From Bacillota bacterium (GTDB taxonomy: Bacteria; Bacillota; Clostridia; Lachnospirales; Lachnospiraceae), in NCBI GenBank assembly GCA_023436225.1, contig JAEZKA010000032.1:1-33706 (forward strand): a stretch of 33,706 bases of DNA, written 5' to 3'. The translations under genes and the position numbers were made by a program. The notes under the pieces were generated by a model, which was not told where the DNA came from, searched no databases, and saw only the letters and a list, made by a program, of their open reading frames with translations. This document shows, in pieces, positions 23,050 through 32,056 of the stretch (the stretch's first letter is position 1; every line of letters starts with the position of its first letter).

Positions 23050-23271
23050 TTATTCGCTATTATCACTGTTCTTTGCGTAGTCGTTGCTATCAATTATTTT
23101 TCCATTACTGGCATTATTCTCACATAATTCTCGCTTTGTGAGAATTGTTGCAAGCGTATCACCTAATTGAGTGAAGGTAACGGATAAAATTTTCAATTCA
23201 TCAGCTGAACAGCATTTCGATAGAGCGCAAGCAACAGTGGAAATAAAAGCAATGAGTTCACATTCGCTCAT
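23050..23271 (-). CDS. Small conserved-looking protein, DUF6774-like
   Basis: This 73-residue protein begins MSECELIAFISTVACALSKC, with four cysteines in the first half (C4, C15, C20, C21), followed by LSVTFTQLGDTLATIL and a polar Asn/Asp-rich tail. It resembles short Lachnospiraceae proteins that I recall as DUF6774; the match is from memory and unverified. The function is unknown. The start at 23271 has GAGGTGAT at good spacing, better than the longer frame beginning at 23328. It is a single gene with its own terminator. Confidence 0.65.
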   Translation of the reverse strand: MSECELIAFISTVACALSKCCSADELKILSVTFTQLGDTLATILTKRELCENNASNGKIIDSNDYAKNSDNSE

Positions 23272-23457
23272 GTTTATCACCTCATAAAAGTATATGCTGG
23301 AATATTCATATTGTGATTGCGGGTACATTCTTTATCCATGAGCAGCATGACGGATGCCTGCTAATTACTTGCAACATATGAAAATATCCGACATTCCGGT
23401 GTTTTTGCGAAATGAACAAAGAAAGAGATGAATAAATTGCTTAAGTGTGCTAAGATA

Positions 23458-23485
23458 TTGGTGACTTTTATTCTTTTAATATAAT
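23458..23485 (+). promoter_or_regulatory. Candidate promoter of the Nudix gene
   Basis: A perfect TATAAT (23480-23485) stands 16 bases after TTGGTG (23458-23463). The -35 box is poor (3/6). The leader would be about 80 bases. Confidence 0.35.
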
Positions 23486-23569
23486 TAACAACAGCCGATA
23501 TCGCCTATTCAACAGGATCAGGCATTATCATTATAATCAGAAGATAACAGTAGAAAAGGAGGGATTGGC

Positions 23570-24181
23570 GTGAGGAAAGATACATTTTTAACCAGGCAGC
23601 CAGGTATCATCGGGGCGGATCAATGTAGACAGTATGCAATACTAATTCCTATCCTTCGAGATGATGGTGATATTTGCTTACTATTTGAGAAAAGATCCAA
23701 GAAATTGAGACGACAACCGGGTGAGATCTGTTTTCCCGGAGGTAAGCTTGAAAAGGAGGAAACCTTGCTAGAATGCGCTATTCGTGAGACTGTCGAGGAG
23801 CTAAACATTTTGAGCGAACAAGTCAAAGTGATTGGTATAGGGGATATTTATTACTCACCCTTTAATTTAATGATACATCCTTATATCGGTGAAATCTCTG
23901 GTTACAATGATACCTTTAGTATAGATGAAGTAGATGATATTATAAAGATACCTTTGGATTTTTTTTGTAACCATCAACCGGAGATATTTATGAGTAAACT
24001 CATTAACGAGCCGGCGGAGGATTTCCCTTATGAATGGATCCCGGGTGGTGTAGAATATCCTTGGGCAAAAGGCAATCATGAAGTTTTATTCTACCGGTAT
24101 CAAGACTGGACGATTTGGGGGATGACTGCACAGATTGTTCGGTCTGCGGTGAAATTGATTGATGAGTATAAGGTATATTAG
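23570..24181 (+). CDS. Nudix hydrolase, CoA-pyrophosphatase type
   Basis: This 203-residue protein has a Nudix box at G58-I80 (G, five residues, E64, seven residues, RETVEELNI) that keeps R72, E73, E76 and E77 for metal binding; the usual final glycine is N79. Just before it, LRRQPGEICFPGG is the extra motif of the CoA/acyl-CoA diphosphatase subgroup (NudL/YeaB), so hydrolysis of CoA derivatives is likely. The start is GTG at 23570, preceded by AGGAGGGA. The MFS gene follows 53 bases later and may be co-transcribed. Confidence 0.88.
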   Translation: MRKDTFLTRQPGIIGADQCRQYAILIPILRDDGDICLLFEKRSKKLRRQPGEICFPGGKLEKEETLLECAIRETVEELNILSEQVKVIGIGDIYYSPFNLMIHPYIGEISGYNDTFSIDEVDDIIKIPLDFFCNHQPEIFMSKLINEPAEDFPYEWIPGGVEYPWAKGNHEVLFYRYQDWTIWGMTAQIVRSAVKLIDEYKVY

Positions 24182-24234
24182 TGTGAATTATTGAAATATG
24201 AGATACTTGCATTGATACGAAAGAGAAAGGAATA

Positions 24235-25506
24235 ATGACTAAAATGAAAAAATTCTTGCTAAAGCATCAATTACTTCGAACTCTTATTGAACTGAGAGGA
24301 AATCCCCGTGCTTGTGTATATACAGAGCCAATGTGGGGACTTTCCATGAATCTGTGCCTGCCTTATGCATCGGTATATATGCTTGCCTTCGGAATGAATG
24401 ATATACAGGTGGGAATTGTAACATCAATTTATATGTTTTCCCAGATGATATGTGCATTTCTGTCCGGTGCAATAGTTGACAAGATGGGACGCAGAAAAAG
24501 TACCATGTTATTTGACTTTGTGTCCTGGAGCCTTCCCTGTCTCATATGGGCGTTCAGTCAGGGCTTTTGGTTCTTTGTCGTCGCAGCTCTGCTTAACGGT
24601 ACAATGAAGATAACCACGGTATCCTGGGATTGTTTACTTGTTGAGGATGCCCCAAAGGATAAAATAACCCACATCTATTCCTGGGTCATGATTTCCGGTA
24701 ATCTGTCCGCACTTTTTGCTCCCATATCCTCTATTCTGGTATCTCAGCTAACACTGATACCTGCGATACGAATACTATATATCAATGCATTCATTATTAT
24801 GACGGCAAAGCTATTAATCCTGTATAAGTTCTCAACAGAAACAGCGGTTGGGAAGATAAAACAGGAAGCTACCAAAGGCATGTCATGGAGTGAGATGATG
24901 TCCGGATATAAAGGAGCATTACATAAAATACTGTCTTCACGAGGCACAATATTTGCTGTGGTTATTAGCGTTCTGGTGGAGATAGTGGCAATGCTTGGAA
25001 TGACCTTCTGGCAGATCATTGCATCCCGCAGAATCGGAGTACCAGATACCTTACTGCCGATCTTTCCGATGGCGAGAAGCATCCTATCCATTATTTTATT
25101 CTTTACCATTATCACTCGCATCAAGCAGTCGAAGCTGAAGTGGCCACTTTATGGGGGCTTTCTCAGTTCTATCATCGGCAGTATACTACTGATTTCGATT
25201 AGTAATACCGGTGTGATTGGTTATATAATCCTATCCGTATCATTGATATTTGAAGCATTGGGTGTGGCGGTGCTGAGTACGCTACGAGAATCCCTGGTCG
25301 CTATTCATGTTGATCATTCGGAGCGCTCTGGAATCATGGCCTTGCTTCAGACCACGGTAATGCTGGTGAGCGTACCATTTGGCTATATAGGAGGACTCCT
25401 TAGTGATATTTCCAGAATATTGCCCTTTGTCCTATGTATTGGCCTGCTACTGTTAGGGGTGCTGGCAACAGCCTTGTTTTACCGAGCGCCAGCCGAAGGC
25501 AGATAG
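24235..25506 (+). CDS. Major facilitator superfamily transporter
   Basis: This 423-residue protein has about 12 hydrophobic helices in two halves separated by a basic cytoplasmic loop (about 200-220). The MFS loop motif between helices 2 and 3 is clear as GAIVDKMGRRKS. The substrate is unknown; position after a Nudix gene gives no hint, and drug or metabolite export is possible. The ATG at 24235 follows AGAGAAAGGA; an in-frame ATG three codons later is weaker. Confidence 0.9.
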   Translation: MTKMKKFLLKHQLLRTLIELRGNPRACVYTEPMWGLSMNLCLPYASVYMLAFGMNDIQVGIVTSIYMFSQMICAFLSGAIVDKMGRRKSTMLFDFVSWSLPCLIWAFSQGFWFFVVAALLNGTMKITTVSWDCLLVEDAPKDKITHIYSWVMISGNLSALFAPISSILVSQLTLIPAIRILYINAFIIMTAKLLILYKFSTETAVGKIKQEATKGMSWSEMMSGYKGALHKILSSRGTIFAVVISVLVEIVAMLGMTFWQIIASRRIGVPDTLLPIFPMARSILSIILFFTIITRIKQSKLKWPLYGGFLSSIIGSILLISISNTGVIGYIILSVSLIFEALGVAVLSTLRESLVAIHVDHSERSGIMALLQTTVMLVSVPFGYIGGLLSDISRILPFVLCIGLLLLGVLATALFYRAPAEGR

Positions 25507-25577
25507 TTACAAGTAAATAGATTAGACTCGCGATACCAGACAAAATGTGTATCACTTCTAATTAAAGCATGAGAAAG

Positions 25578-25633
25578 AATGGAACTGCTGTACTATCAAT
25601 GCTTCTTGCAACGATAAAGTGCACAGTTCCATT
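25578..25633 (+). terminator. Terminator after the MFS gene
   Basis: AATGGAACTG (25578-25587) and CAGTTCCATT (25624-25633) form a perfect 10-bp stem, extended by TG/CA past a one-base bulge, followed by TATTATC. The loop is long (about 36 bases). Confidence 0.7.
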
Positions 25634-25636
25634 TAT

Positions 25637-26003
25637 TATCATCTTATCATAATCTACTCCTGTTTCATTCTCGCTTTTTCTTTTGCAACTCCCTCAATGA
25701 TTTTTTAATCTATCTACTAGCTCTTAAATAATTCCTTTTTAGCGTATACTATGCAACCGTTATTGTTCAAGGTCAATCGAATGATTATAGCGATTAGGCC
25801 CTGATTCATAGTGAGGCGGTATGAACAATATGTCTTTGACATAATATGAACGTAGCTTCTTTTATAATTATTTATAATATGATATTCTTATTATATAAGG
25901 ATCAAGACGGCAGGAAAAGCCGTAGAATTTAGAGCCTATTCTGAAACGCTACCATAATGAGTAGCAGAGAGGGAAACCAGCTAGTATAGGAGGAAAATTA
26001 ATA
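25637..26003 (+). promoter_or_regulatory. Promoter and structured leader of sbcDC
   Basis: No gene is supported here. TTGACA (25836-25841) is a perfect -35; the best-spaced -10 is TTTTAT (18 bases), while a perfect TATAAT (25863) is 21 bases away. The dyad TTCATA/TATGAA (25805-25825) lies just upstream. After the promoter, two hairpins can form in the RNA: ACGGC/GCCGT (25907-25923) and GCTAC/GTAGC (25948-25965), followed by GAGGGAAACCAG and the ribosome binding site AGGAGG. No known riboswitch pattern was recognised. Confidence 0.4.
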
Positions 26004-27173
26004 ATGAAACTATTTCATATATCCGACTTACATATCGGAAAACAACTTCATTACTATAATCTAAGAGACAATCAGATCGAGATACTGAAACAGATTGCCC
26101 AGAAAGCAAAGGAGTATCATCCGGATGTAATTATCATTGCTGGTGATATCTATGATAAAACGGTCCCATCCGCTGAGGCATATGCAATCTTTGATGCCTT
26201 CTTAATTGAGCTGTCCGAGATAACGCCTTCCATTCCTGTGCTTATGATTGCAGGAAATCATGATTCGGCGGAGCGTCTTAATTATGCCAGTACCTTTCTG
26301 GAAAAGCATAATATATACATATCGGTTCTTCCTCCGCAGAGGGAGGACGAGCATTTAAAGAAGATTGTATTACAGGATGAGTATGGTGATGTTAGCTTCT
26401 ACCTGCTCCCCTTTACCAAACCGGGATATGTACGGCAGCTATTTGAGGAAGGAGTAGTGACTAGCTATGATAGTGCGGTTAAAGCATTAATCGAGCGAGA
26501 AGCGGTTGATATATGCAAGCGAAATGTTCTTGTATCACATCAATTCTACATCTGTGGGGATAAGCTACCCGAGACCTGTGAATCAGAGCAGGCATATATC
26601 TCAGTCGGTGGAGTGGATAGCGTCGATATAGCAGCGATAAGACATTTTGATTATGTTGCATTAGGACATCTGCATGGACCTCAGCAGATTGGTGAGAAGC
26701 ATATCCGGTATTGTGGCACTCCGCTCAAATATTCCGTCAGTGAAGAAAAGCATGCAAAGTCGATCACTATGGTAACATTAGGTGCCAAGGGAGAGGAGCT
26801 TATCATTGAGAAGCTTTCCCTTACTGCAAAACAGGATGTACGTAAGGAACAGGGAACCTTAAGTGAGATTATAAACAAGGCTACAGAGGATAATCGAAAT
26901 GATTTTATCAGCATCACACTAACGGATGAAGCTGATTTATATAAGCCCAAGGACCAGCTGGAGGAGCATTATAACTTCATTCTGGAGGTACGTATTGAGA
27001 ATAGCAGAACGAAAGCGCAGATGGAGAATATCACAGGTGAGGCTTCGGTACTGGATCCGTTTGAGGCATTTCGAGAGTTTTATCAGGAGATGAATAACGA
27101 GCCTATGAACTACGAGGAGGAAAGGTTGATTGCAGAGATCATTACTACGGTGAAGGAGGCGGATAATAAATGA
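26004..27173 (+). CDS. sbcD: Nuclease SbcCD subunit D
   Basis: This 389-residue Mre11-type metallophosphoesterase has ISDLHIG (D8, H10), AGDIYD (D48) and AGNHD (N85, H86), the metal-binding set for two manganese ions; later VSHQF and GHLHGPQQI complete the family motifs. With SbcC it makes an ATP-dependent nuclease that opens DNA hairpins and processes blocked ends. The length is normal for the family. AGGAGG lies 10 bases before the ATG. Its stop overlaps the SbcC start by 4 bases (ATGA), so translation is coupled. Confidence 0.96.
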   Translation: MKLFHISDLHIGKQLHYYNLRDNQIEILKQIAQKAKEYHPDVIIIAGDIYDKTVPSAEAYAIFDAFLIELSEITPSIPVLMIAGNHDSAERLNYASTFLEKHNIYISVLPPQREDEHLKKIVLQDEYGDVSFYLLPFTKPGYVRQLFEEGVVTSYDSAVKALIEREAVDICKRNVLVSHQFYICGDKLPETCESEQAYISVGGVDSVDIAAIRHFDYVALGHLHGPQQIGEKHIRYCGTPLKYSVSEEKHAKSITMVTLGAKGEELIIEKLSLTAKQDVRKEQGTLSEIINKATEDNRNDFISITLTDEADLYKPKDQLEEHYNFILEVRIENSRTKAQMENITGEASVLDPFEAFREFYQEMNNEPMNYEEERLIAEIITTVKEADNK

Positions 27174-30100
27174 AACCAATCCATATTAAGATGAGTGCCT
27201 TTGGATCCTATGCAGGAGAAGAGACGGTTGATTTTACTGAGGTTAATCATGGTATCTTTCTGATCACAGGAGATACCGGAGCCGGAAAGACGACGATATT
27301 TGATGCAATCACCTATGCTCTGTACGACCAAACCAGTGGTGGTAAACGGGATGGTGAGATGATGCGAAGTCAATATGCGAACGAGGATACACGCACCTAT
27401 GTAGAATTGAGGTTCCATTATCAAGGTGATATCTATACTATCATTCGATCCCCCAGACAGGAGAGGATCAGTAAAAGAAAGAATAAAGACGGTGAGTATG
27501 TAAAGACAATAGATGCTCCAAGTGTTGAATTAATCATGCCGGATGGAATAGAGTATAGAGGAAAAATCAAGGAGACTAATCAGAAGATTATTGATATTAT
27601 TGGTCTGGATGTTAATCAATTTACTCAGATTGCGATGATTGCGCAAGGAGATTTTCTTAAGCTGCTACATGCACCCTCTAAAGAACGTAAGGAGATCTTC
27701 GCTAAGATATTCAACACGAGAATCTATTGGAGAATGGAAGAGGAGCTGAAGCTACGCTCCAAGCAAATCTACGGTAAACTGGAGGATAATCGCAAGGATA
27801 TTCTTCGTGAAATGGAGAATGTCAGGTGTGTGGAGAATAGTGACCTAGAGATTCAGTGGGCAGAGACACCCCACTTCTTAGAGAGCGATCCTGAGTTACA
27901 GGTTTCTCTGATCCGACAGATTATTGAAGAGACCAAGACCAGAGAAAAAGAAATCATGCTACTGATCAAGGAGAATCAGAATGAACTAAGTAAGGTGACC
28001 CTGGAGCTTCAACAAGCAGAGGGGATCAATCAACTGTTTGTAGCCTTGGAGAAGGAACAAAAGCTTCGTGAAGCTCTGAATAACAGGGCAGATGAGATGA
28101 ATTCGATTAAGAATAAGCTCGAGGCTGCCAGGAAAGCTTTGACGATAGAGCCGAAAGAGAAGGCATATCTGGATAAGCAAAAAGAGCAAGAGTCATGTTT
28201 TCTTAGAATGGAAGAAATCAAGGAATGGATTAATCAGAATAAACCCTTACTGGAGGATTTGCTGCGAAGTAGTGAAGAGGCTGATCGCAATTATAAGAAA
28301 AGAACCCCGGAACTAGGGGCTAAAATAAGTAAAATCAAGGAGTTCTTACCGAAGTACATAGAACATGAGAATAAGGCGAGGGAGCTCCAAAACCTTATTA
28401 AGAAACGCGACTTAGCGCAAATAAATTTGGAGGATATCTTAGCTGAAATAAGAAAATCAACCGAACAATACAAGATAATCTCAGAAGAACAGATTACGAT
28501 AAAGATAGAAGCGGAGGAATTAGCTGTACTTTCTCAAAAGGTCGAAAAACTAGTGGAGCGAAAATCCGATCTTGAGAATCTGTTGATCGATGTTCAAGAG
28601 CTGGATAAGTTAAAATCGTCCTTTGTACAGAAAGAGCAGGAAGTAAAGAAGGCGGAGGAGAATTGGCAGGAAAATTCCAAGAATTATGAAAATTGCTATC
28701 GGCAATTTATAGAAGGACAAGCGGTAATACTGGCTCACGAATTGAAGGAAGGATGTCCCTGTCCGGTATGTGGTTCAACCGATCATCCGCAGATGGCTGT
28801 CTTTACTGAGCTTAGTGTAACGCAAAAGGATCTTGAAGTTGCCAAGAACTCGAAGGATGAGGCAGATCAAGAGCTACGAAAGAAAAGGGAGGAATTACAT
28901 AAGAGCCAACAGAGCTACGAGAGTAAGAAGGCCTTGGCGGAACACGAAGGTAAGAGGTTGATTTCCCTTGACTTTATTGCAGATAAGGATAGTGCAGAGG
29001 ATATCCGAATTGCGTTGCTGGAATGTAGTTCTAATCTGAATAGAGAAGCAGCCAAGAAGGAGAAGGCTATTACTGCCAAGGAGAAGCTAGGTCATAATGA
29101 AGTAGTATTGAAGAAGCTGGATAATGACCTGGAAGCTTATGTAGCCAAAAGGGAGTCGGCAGACCTTCTTCTAAAGGAACTTGAGATTAATAGAGCTGCT
29201 GCGGAAAAGGAGATTTCTATCCTAAGAAGTACTCTGATTTATGAGAATTCAGCAATAGCACAGCAAGAGCTTTCCGCTGCCGACGAACAGCTGAATGCAT
29301 TGGAGACCGTAAAAGGAGATACCACCAAAAAATATCAGGCTTTACTGGAACAGATGAATACAAACCGAGGTAAGTTAAAATCGGAGGAGGAGAGCTTATC
29401 CAGAGTGGGTGATGAAGCGAAGGAGCTGAGGGAAGCTTTTGATAAGGAGCTTCTAAAACAAGGCTTTCCTGACAAAGCTTTTTATCAAGCTGCCCTGTTA
29501 TCGCTAGAAGCCATAAAGGCTCTAGAGATCACGCTGCAGGAATATAACAAGTCAGTAATCGAGAATGATAACAGCATCCGGCATTTTTCAGAGCAAACTG
29601 CCGGAAAAGAGAAGGTGGATACTTCCACTCTGGAGAATAGAAAGGCCAGTCTGGTAGAGGCCGGTATCAGCTTGGATATTACGAATAAGCAGGTATATGG
29701 CATTCGTACCGGCGATGAACGGATACTTGAGAATGTCATAAAGCTCTTCGAACTAAGGCGGAAAACCCGGGAGGAGTATACGATCATTAACCGACTAGAG
29801 GCAACGGCCAACGGTAAAGCAGGACCAAAGCGTCTTAATTTCCAGACTTACATACAAAGAAGATATTTCAACTCCATCCTAAGAGAAGCAAATAAACGAC
29901 TATATATTATGTCAAATGGTCAATTCATCTTAAAATGCAGAGATGTAGAGGATCTGTCCAATCAAGGAGAGGTCGGGCTGGATCTGGATGTATACAGCAT
30001 GGTGAATGATCAGATCAGGGATGTTAAGACCTTATCCGGTGGGGAATCCTTCATGGCGGCTCTGGCAATGGCACTGGGTATGGCAGACATTATTCAGAAC

Positions 30101-30334
30101 TGCGCTGGGAGTATTCATATTGATACGATGTTCATTGATGAAGGCTTCGGCTCCTTGAGTGATGAGACGAGAATGCAGGCAATCAAAGTCCTTAATGATT
30201 TATCTGAAGGAAAAAGATTGGTGGGAATTATATCTCATGTGTCGGAATTGAAGGCGCAGATTGGGACTAAGCTGAATGTAACCAAGACGGATAAAGGTAG
30301 TAGAGTAAGATGGGATATCGGAGATGCATACTAA
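27170..30334 (+). CDS. sbcC: Nuclease SbcCD subunit C (Rad50-like ATPase)
   Basis: This 1054-residue SMC/Rad50-type protein has Walker A GDTGAGKT (34-41), a Q-loop-like QFTQIAMIAQGDF, and two long coiled coils meeting at a zinc hook CPVC (C531, C534, in CPCPVCG). The ABC signature LSGGESF (955-961) and Walker B FIDEGFG (D990, E991) lie at the C-terminal head. It tethers DNA ends and powers the SbcD nuclease. It is complete, ends in a long gap before the terminator at 30441, and starts at the ATGA overlap. Confidence 0.96.
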   Translation: MKPIHIKMSAFGSYAGEETVDFTEVNHGIFLITGDTGAGKTTIFDAITYALYDQTSGGKRDGEMMRSQYANEDTRTYVELRFHYQGDIYTIIRSPRQERISKRKNKDGEYVKTIDAPSVELIMPDGIEYRGKIKETNQKIIDIIGLDVNQFTQIAMIAQGDFLKLLHAPSKERKEIFAKIFNTRIYWRMEEELKLRSKQIYGKLEDNRKDILREMENVRCVENSDLEIQWAETPHFLESDPELQVSLIRQIIEETKTREKEIMLLIKENQNELSKVTLELQQAEGINQLFVALEKEQKLREALNNRADEMNSIKNKLEAARKALTIEPKEKAYLDKQKEQESCFLRMEEIKEWINQNKPLLEDLLRSSEEADRNYKKRTPELGAKISKIKEFLPKYIEHENKARELQNLIKKRDLAQINLEDILAEIRKSTEQYKIISEEQITIKIEAEELAVLSQKVEKLVERKSDLENLLIDVQELDKLKSSFVQKEQEVKKAEENWQENSKNYENCYRQFIEGQAVILAHELKEGCPCPVCGSTDHPQMAVFTELSVTQKDLEVAKNSKDEADQELRKKREELHKSQQSYESKKALAEHEGKRLISLDFIADKDSAEDIRIALLECSSNLNREAAKKEKAITAKEKLGHNEVVLKKLDNDLEAYVAKRESADLLLKELEINRAAAEKEISILRSTLIYENSAIAQQELSAADEQLNALETVKGDTTKKYQALLEQMNTNRGKLKSEEESLSRVGDEAKELREAFDKELLKQGFPDKAFYQAALLSLEAIKALEITLQEYNKSVIENDNSIRHFSEQTAGKEKVDTSTLENRKASLVEAGISLDITNKQVYGIRTGDERILENVIKLFELRRKTREEYTIINRLEATANGKAGPKRLNFQTYIQRRYFNSILREANKRLYIMSNGQFILKCRDVEDLSNQGEVGLDLDVYSMVNDQIRDVKTLSGGESFMAALAMALGMADIIQNCAGSIHIDTMFIDEGFGSLSDETRMQAIKVLNDLSEGKRLVGIISHVSELKAQIGTKLNVTKTDKGSRVRWDIGDAY

Positions 30335-30394
30335 ATTCTGCGAAAGCTTTTATACGAAAGTAATGAGGAGTTCAGTGAACCCTCAGCAGGGACT

Positions 30395-30410
30395 TCCTTA
30401 AGCTTAAGGA
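30395..30410. promoter_or_regulatory. Perfect 16-bp palindrome
   Basis: TCCTTAAGCTTAAGGA is its own reverse complement. It lies between the sbcC stop and its terminator. With no loop it is unlikely to be an RNA hairpin and more likely a protein-binding site. Confidence 0.4.
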
Positions 30411-30440
30411 GTTTATGAAGCTTGTTATTTAAAGAAACTG

Positions 30441-30476
30441 AGACAGCCTGAACGGATGCAACTGTTCAGGCTGTCT
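30441..30476 (+). terminator. Terminator of the sbcDC operon
   Basis: AGACAGCCTGAAC (30441-30453) and GTTCAGGCTGTCT (30464-30476) form a perfect 13-bp stem, 10-base loop, followed by TTCGATT. Confidence 0.88.
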
Positions 30477-30600
30477 TTCGATTCACTGTTGATGCGCTTC
30501 CTCCATTTTATAGCATCAGCATGAAAAATCATCAAATCCATATTTAATAGGTGAATCACGAATTTACTATTTTATTTTACCAATGATAATCAAATAAGTA

Positions 30601-30631
30601 TTGACATGGAGTGAACTCTAAGTAGTACCAT
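30601..30631 (+). promoter_or_regulatory. MerR-type promoter/operator of the first aldo/keto reductase
   Basis: TTGACA (30601-30606) and TACCAT (30626-30631) are separated by 19 bases, the long spacer of MerR-activated promoters. The spacer holds the dyad GAGTGAACTC (30609-30618). MerR proteins untwist such promoters to make them usable. The MerR gene at 33162 is a likely but unproven regulator. Confidence 0.7.
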
Positions 30632-30654
30632 GGTATATGTAAGGCATGGGTTAT

Positions 30655-30674
30655 GTGCGATTACAGATTCGCAC
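30655..30674 (+). other. Leader hairpin
   Basis: GTGCGA (30655-30660) and TCGCAC (30669-30674) can pair around an 8-base loop in the leader of the aldo/keto reductase mRNA. The role is unknown. Confidence 0.3.
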
Positions 30675-30731
30675 TGCTTTGGCAGCGTGTAGGATTAGTA
30701 TGAAGGTGTTATAAAGAAGGGGGAACTTAAG

Positions 30732-31850
30732 ATGCGTAAATTGGGATTTGGATGTATGAGACTACCTATGAGACTGGATGATGTGGGTACAAGCGGAGAG
30801 GTTGATCTTCAGGAGTTTAATCGGATGATTGATAAATACCTTGATGCAGGTTTTAACTATTTTGATACCGCGCATGGTTATGTCGGAGGAAAAAGTGAAA
30901 CTGCGCTCAGAGAATGTCTCGTTAAGAGATACCCAAGGACTTCCTATATTCTTACAGATAAGCTATCCACTCACTTTTTTGAGAAGGAGGAAGATATCCT
31001 ACCACTGTTTGAACGTCAGCTGGCTAATACCGGAGTGGAATATTTTGATTATTATCTTATGCATGCGATGAATTCTGAATTCTATCAGAAGTACATCAAT
31101 TGTCATGCTTTTGAGATTGCCAGACGATTGAAGGCAGAAGGAAAAATCAAGCATATCGGGATTTCCTTCCATGATAAAGCGGCGGTTTTGGTACATATTC
31201 TCAGTGAGCAGCCGGATATAGAAGTAGTACAGATTCAATTTAATTATGCGGACTATGACGACTCCGGTATTGAAAGCTATAAGTGCTATCAAGTATGTGA
31301 AAAGTATCATAAGCCGGTCATCGTTATGGAGCCGGTAAAAGGCGGTGGATTGGTCAATCTTCCTGAACAGGCAAAAAAGCTTCTTGACTGCTATAATCCA
31401 AAGGCAAGCTATGCCAGCTATGCGATCCGATTCTGTGCATCCTTTGAGAAGGTTATTATGGTATTGAGCGGTATGAGTACCTTAGAACAGATGGAAGATA
31501 ATATCGGCTATATGAAGGAGTTTATTCCCTTCTCCGAGGAAGAATATCAGCTTGTTAATCAAGTCAAGGAAATATTGAGAAATCAGGATTTGATACCCTG
31601 CACAGCATGTGCGTATTGTGTGGATGGATGTCCTAAGCAGATACCAATTCCGGATACCTTTGCATGCTTTAATGCAAAGCAGCAATTTAACGATTGGAAC
31701 AGCGATTACTATTATGGAGTATACACCAAAGACAAAGGGAAAGCGCTGGATTGCATCAAATGCGGTAAGTGTGAAAGGGTATGTCCTCAACACATTAAGA
31801 TAATAAGTTATTTAGAAAATGTCAGTCAAATATTCGATAAAACAAGTTAG
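30732..31850 (+). CDS. Aldo/keto reductase with C-terminal 4Fe-4S domain
   Basis: This 372-residue protein starts with an aldo/keto reductase barrel whose catalytic tetrad is visible: D45, Y50, K77 and H111. The C-terminal part has two ferredoxin-type motifs, CxxCxxCxxxCP at C290-C300 and again at C341-C351, each able to hold a 4Fe-4S cluster. This matches the COG1453 group. It probably links carbonyl reduction to low-potential electron transfer; the substrate is unknown. GGGGGAA precedes the ATG at 30732. It is controlled by the MerR-type promoter 100 bases upstream. Confidence 0.92.
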   Translation: MRKLGFGCMRLPMRLDDVGTSGEVDLQEFNRMIDKYLDAGFNYFDTAHGYVGGKSETALRECLVKRYPRTSYILTDKLSTHFFEKEEDILPLFERQLANTGVEYFDYYLMHAMNSEFYQKYINCHAFEIARRLKAEGKIKHIGISFHDKAAVLVHILSEQPDIEVVQIQFNYADYDDSGIESYKCYQVCEKYHKPVIVMEPVKGGGLVNLPEQAKKLLDCYNPKASYASYAIRFCASFEKVIMVLSGMSTLEQMEDNIGYMKEFIPFSEEEYQLVNQVKEILRNQDLIPCTACAYCVDGCPKQIPIPDTFACFNAKQQFNDWNSDYYYGVYTKDKGKALDCIKCGKCERVCPQHIKIISYLENVSQIFDKTS

Positions 31851-31934
31851 TTGATATAATATGGTTTGACATAAGATATCTTAGGTGATAAAAGAAGCTA
31901 GTTGATATAACATGTTTAGACATAAGATATCTTA
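31848..31934. repeat. Tandem 51-bp repeat with palindrome TAAGATATCTTA
   Basis: A 36-base unit starting TAGTTGATATAA and ending TAAGATATCTTA occurs at 31848-31883 and again at 31899-31934 with three mismatches. Each copy holds the perfect 12-bp palindrome (31872-31883 and 31923-31934). The first copy starts on the stop codon of the upstream reductase. TTGACA or TAGACA directly precedes the palindromes, so they look like operators over promoter elements of the second reductase. Confidence 0.65.
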
Positions 31935-32022
31935 TAATTATGACGGATGTGATGAATGGCTGGAAATGGTTTCTGATGACGAATACGTTAGAATAAAATT
32001 GATTATATGGATGGCTATGTAA
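31912..32022 (+). CDS. Possible 36-residue small protein
   Basis: The frame from ATG 31912 to TAA 32020-32022 begins MFRHKISYNYDGCDEWLEMV and ends in KLIIWMAM. It overlaps the second repeat copy and has no ribosome binding site. The reading looks protein-like in the middle, so it may be a remnant of a lost gene rather than an active one. Confidence 0.2.
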   Translation: MFRHKISYNYDGCDEWLEMVSDDEYVRIKLIIWMAM

Positions 32023-32056
32023 CTATGAATAAAGTAAGAACAAGGAGGAAAGTAAA

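Larger units (their letters stand above)
30335..30731. other. Intergenic region between sbcC and the aldo/keto reductase
   Basis: These 397 bases hold no gene. From left to right they contain a 16-bp palindrome, a strong terminator, an AT-rich stretch with no clear feature (30480-30600), a MerR-type promoter and a small leader hairpin. Confidence 0.7.

Noticed and set aside
25820..25840. LexA/SOS box upstream of sbcDC
   Set aside because: GAACAATATGTC resembles a Gram-positive SOS box but has the wrong spacing and no GTTC half, so it is not claimed.
25901..26003. Known riboswitch in the sbcDC leader
   Set aside because: The sequence was compared by memory with c-di-GMP, THF, preQ1, ZTP and glycine types; none of their conserved cores is present.
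27986..29811. Minus-strand open frames within sbcC
   Set aside because: They are antisense shadows of the Glu/Lys-rich coiled coil and lack start signals.
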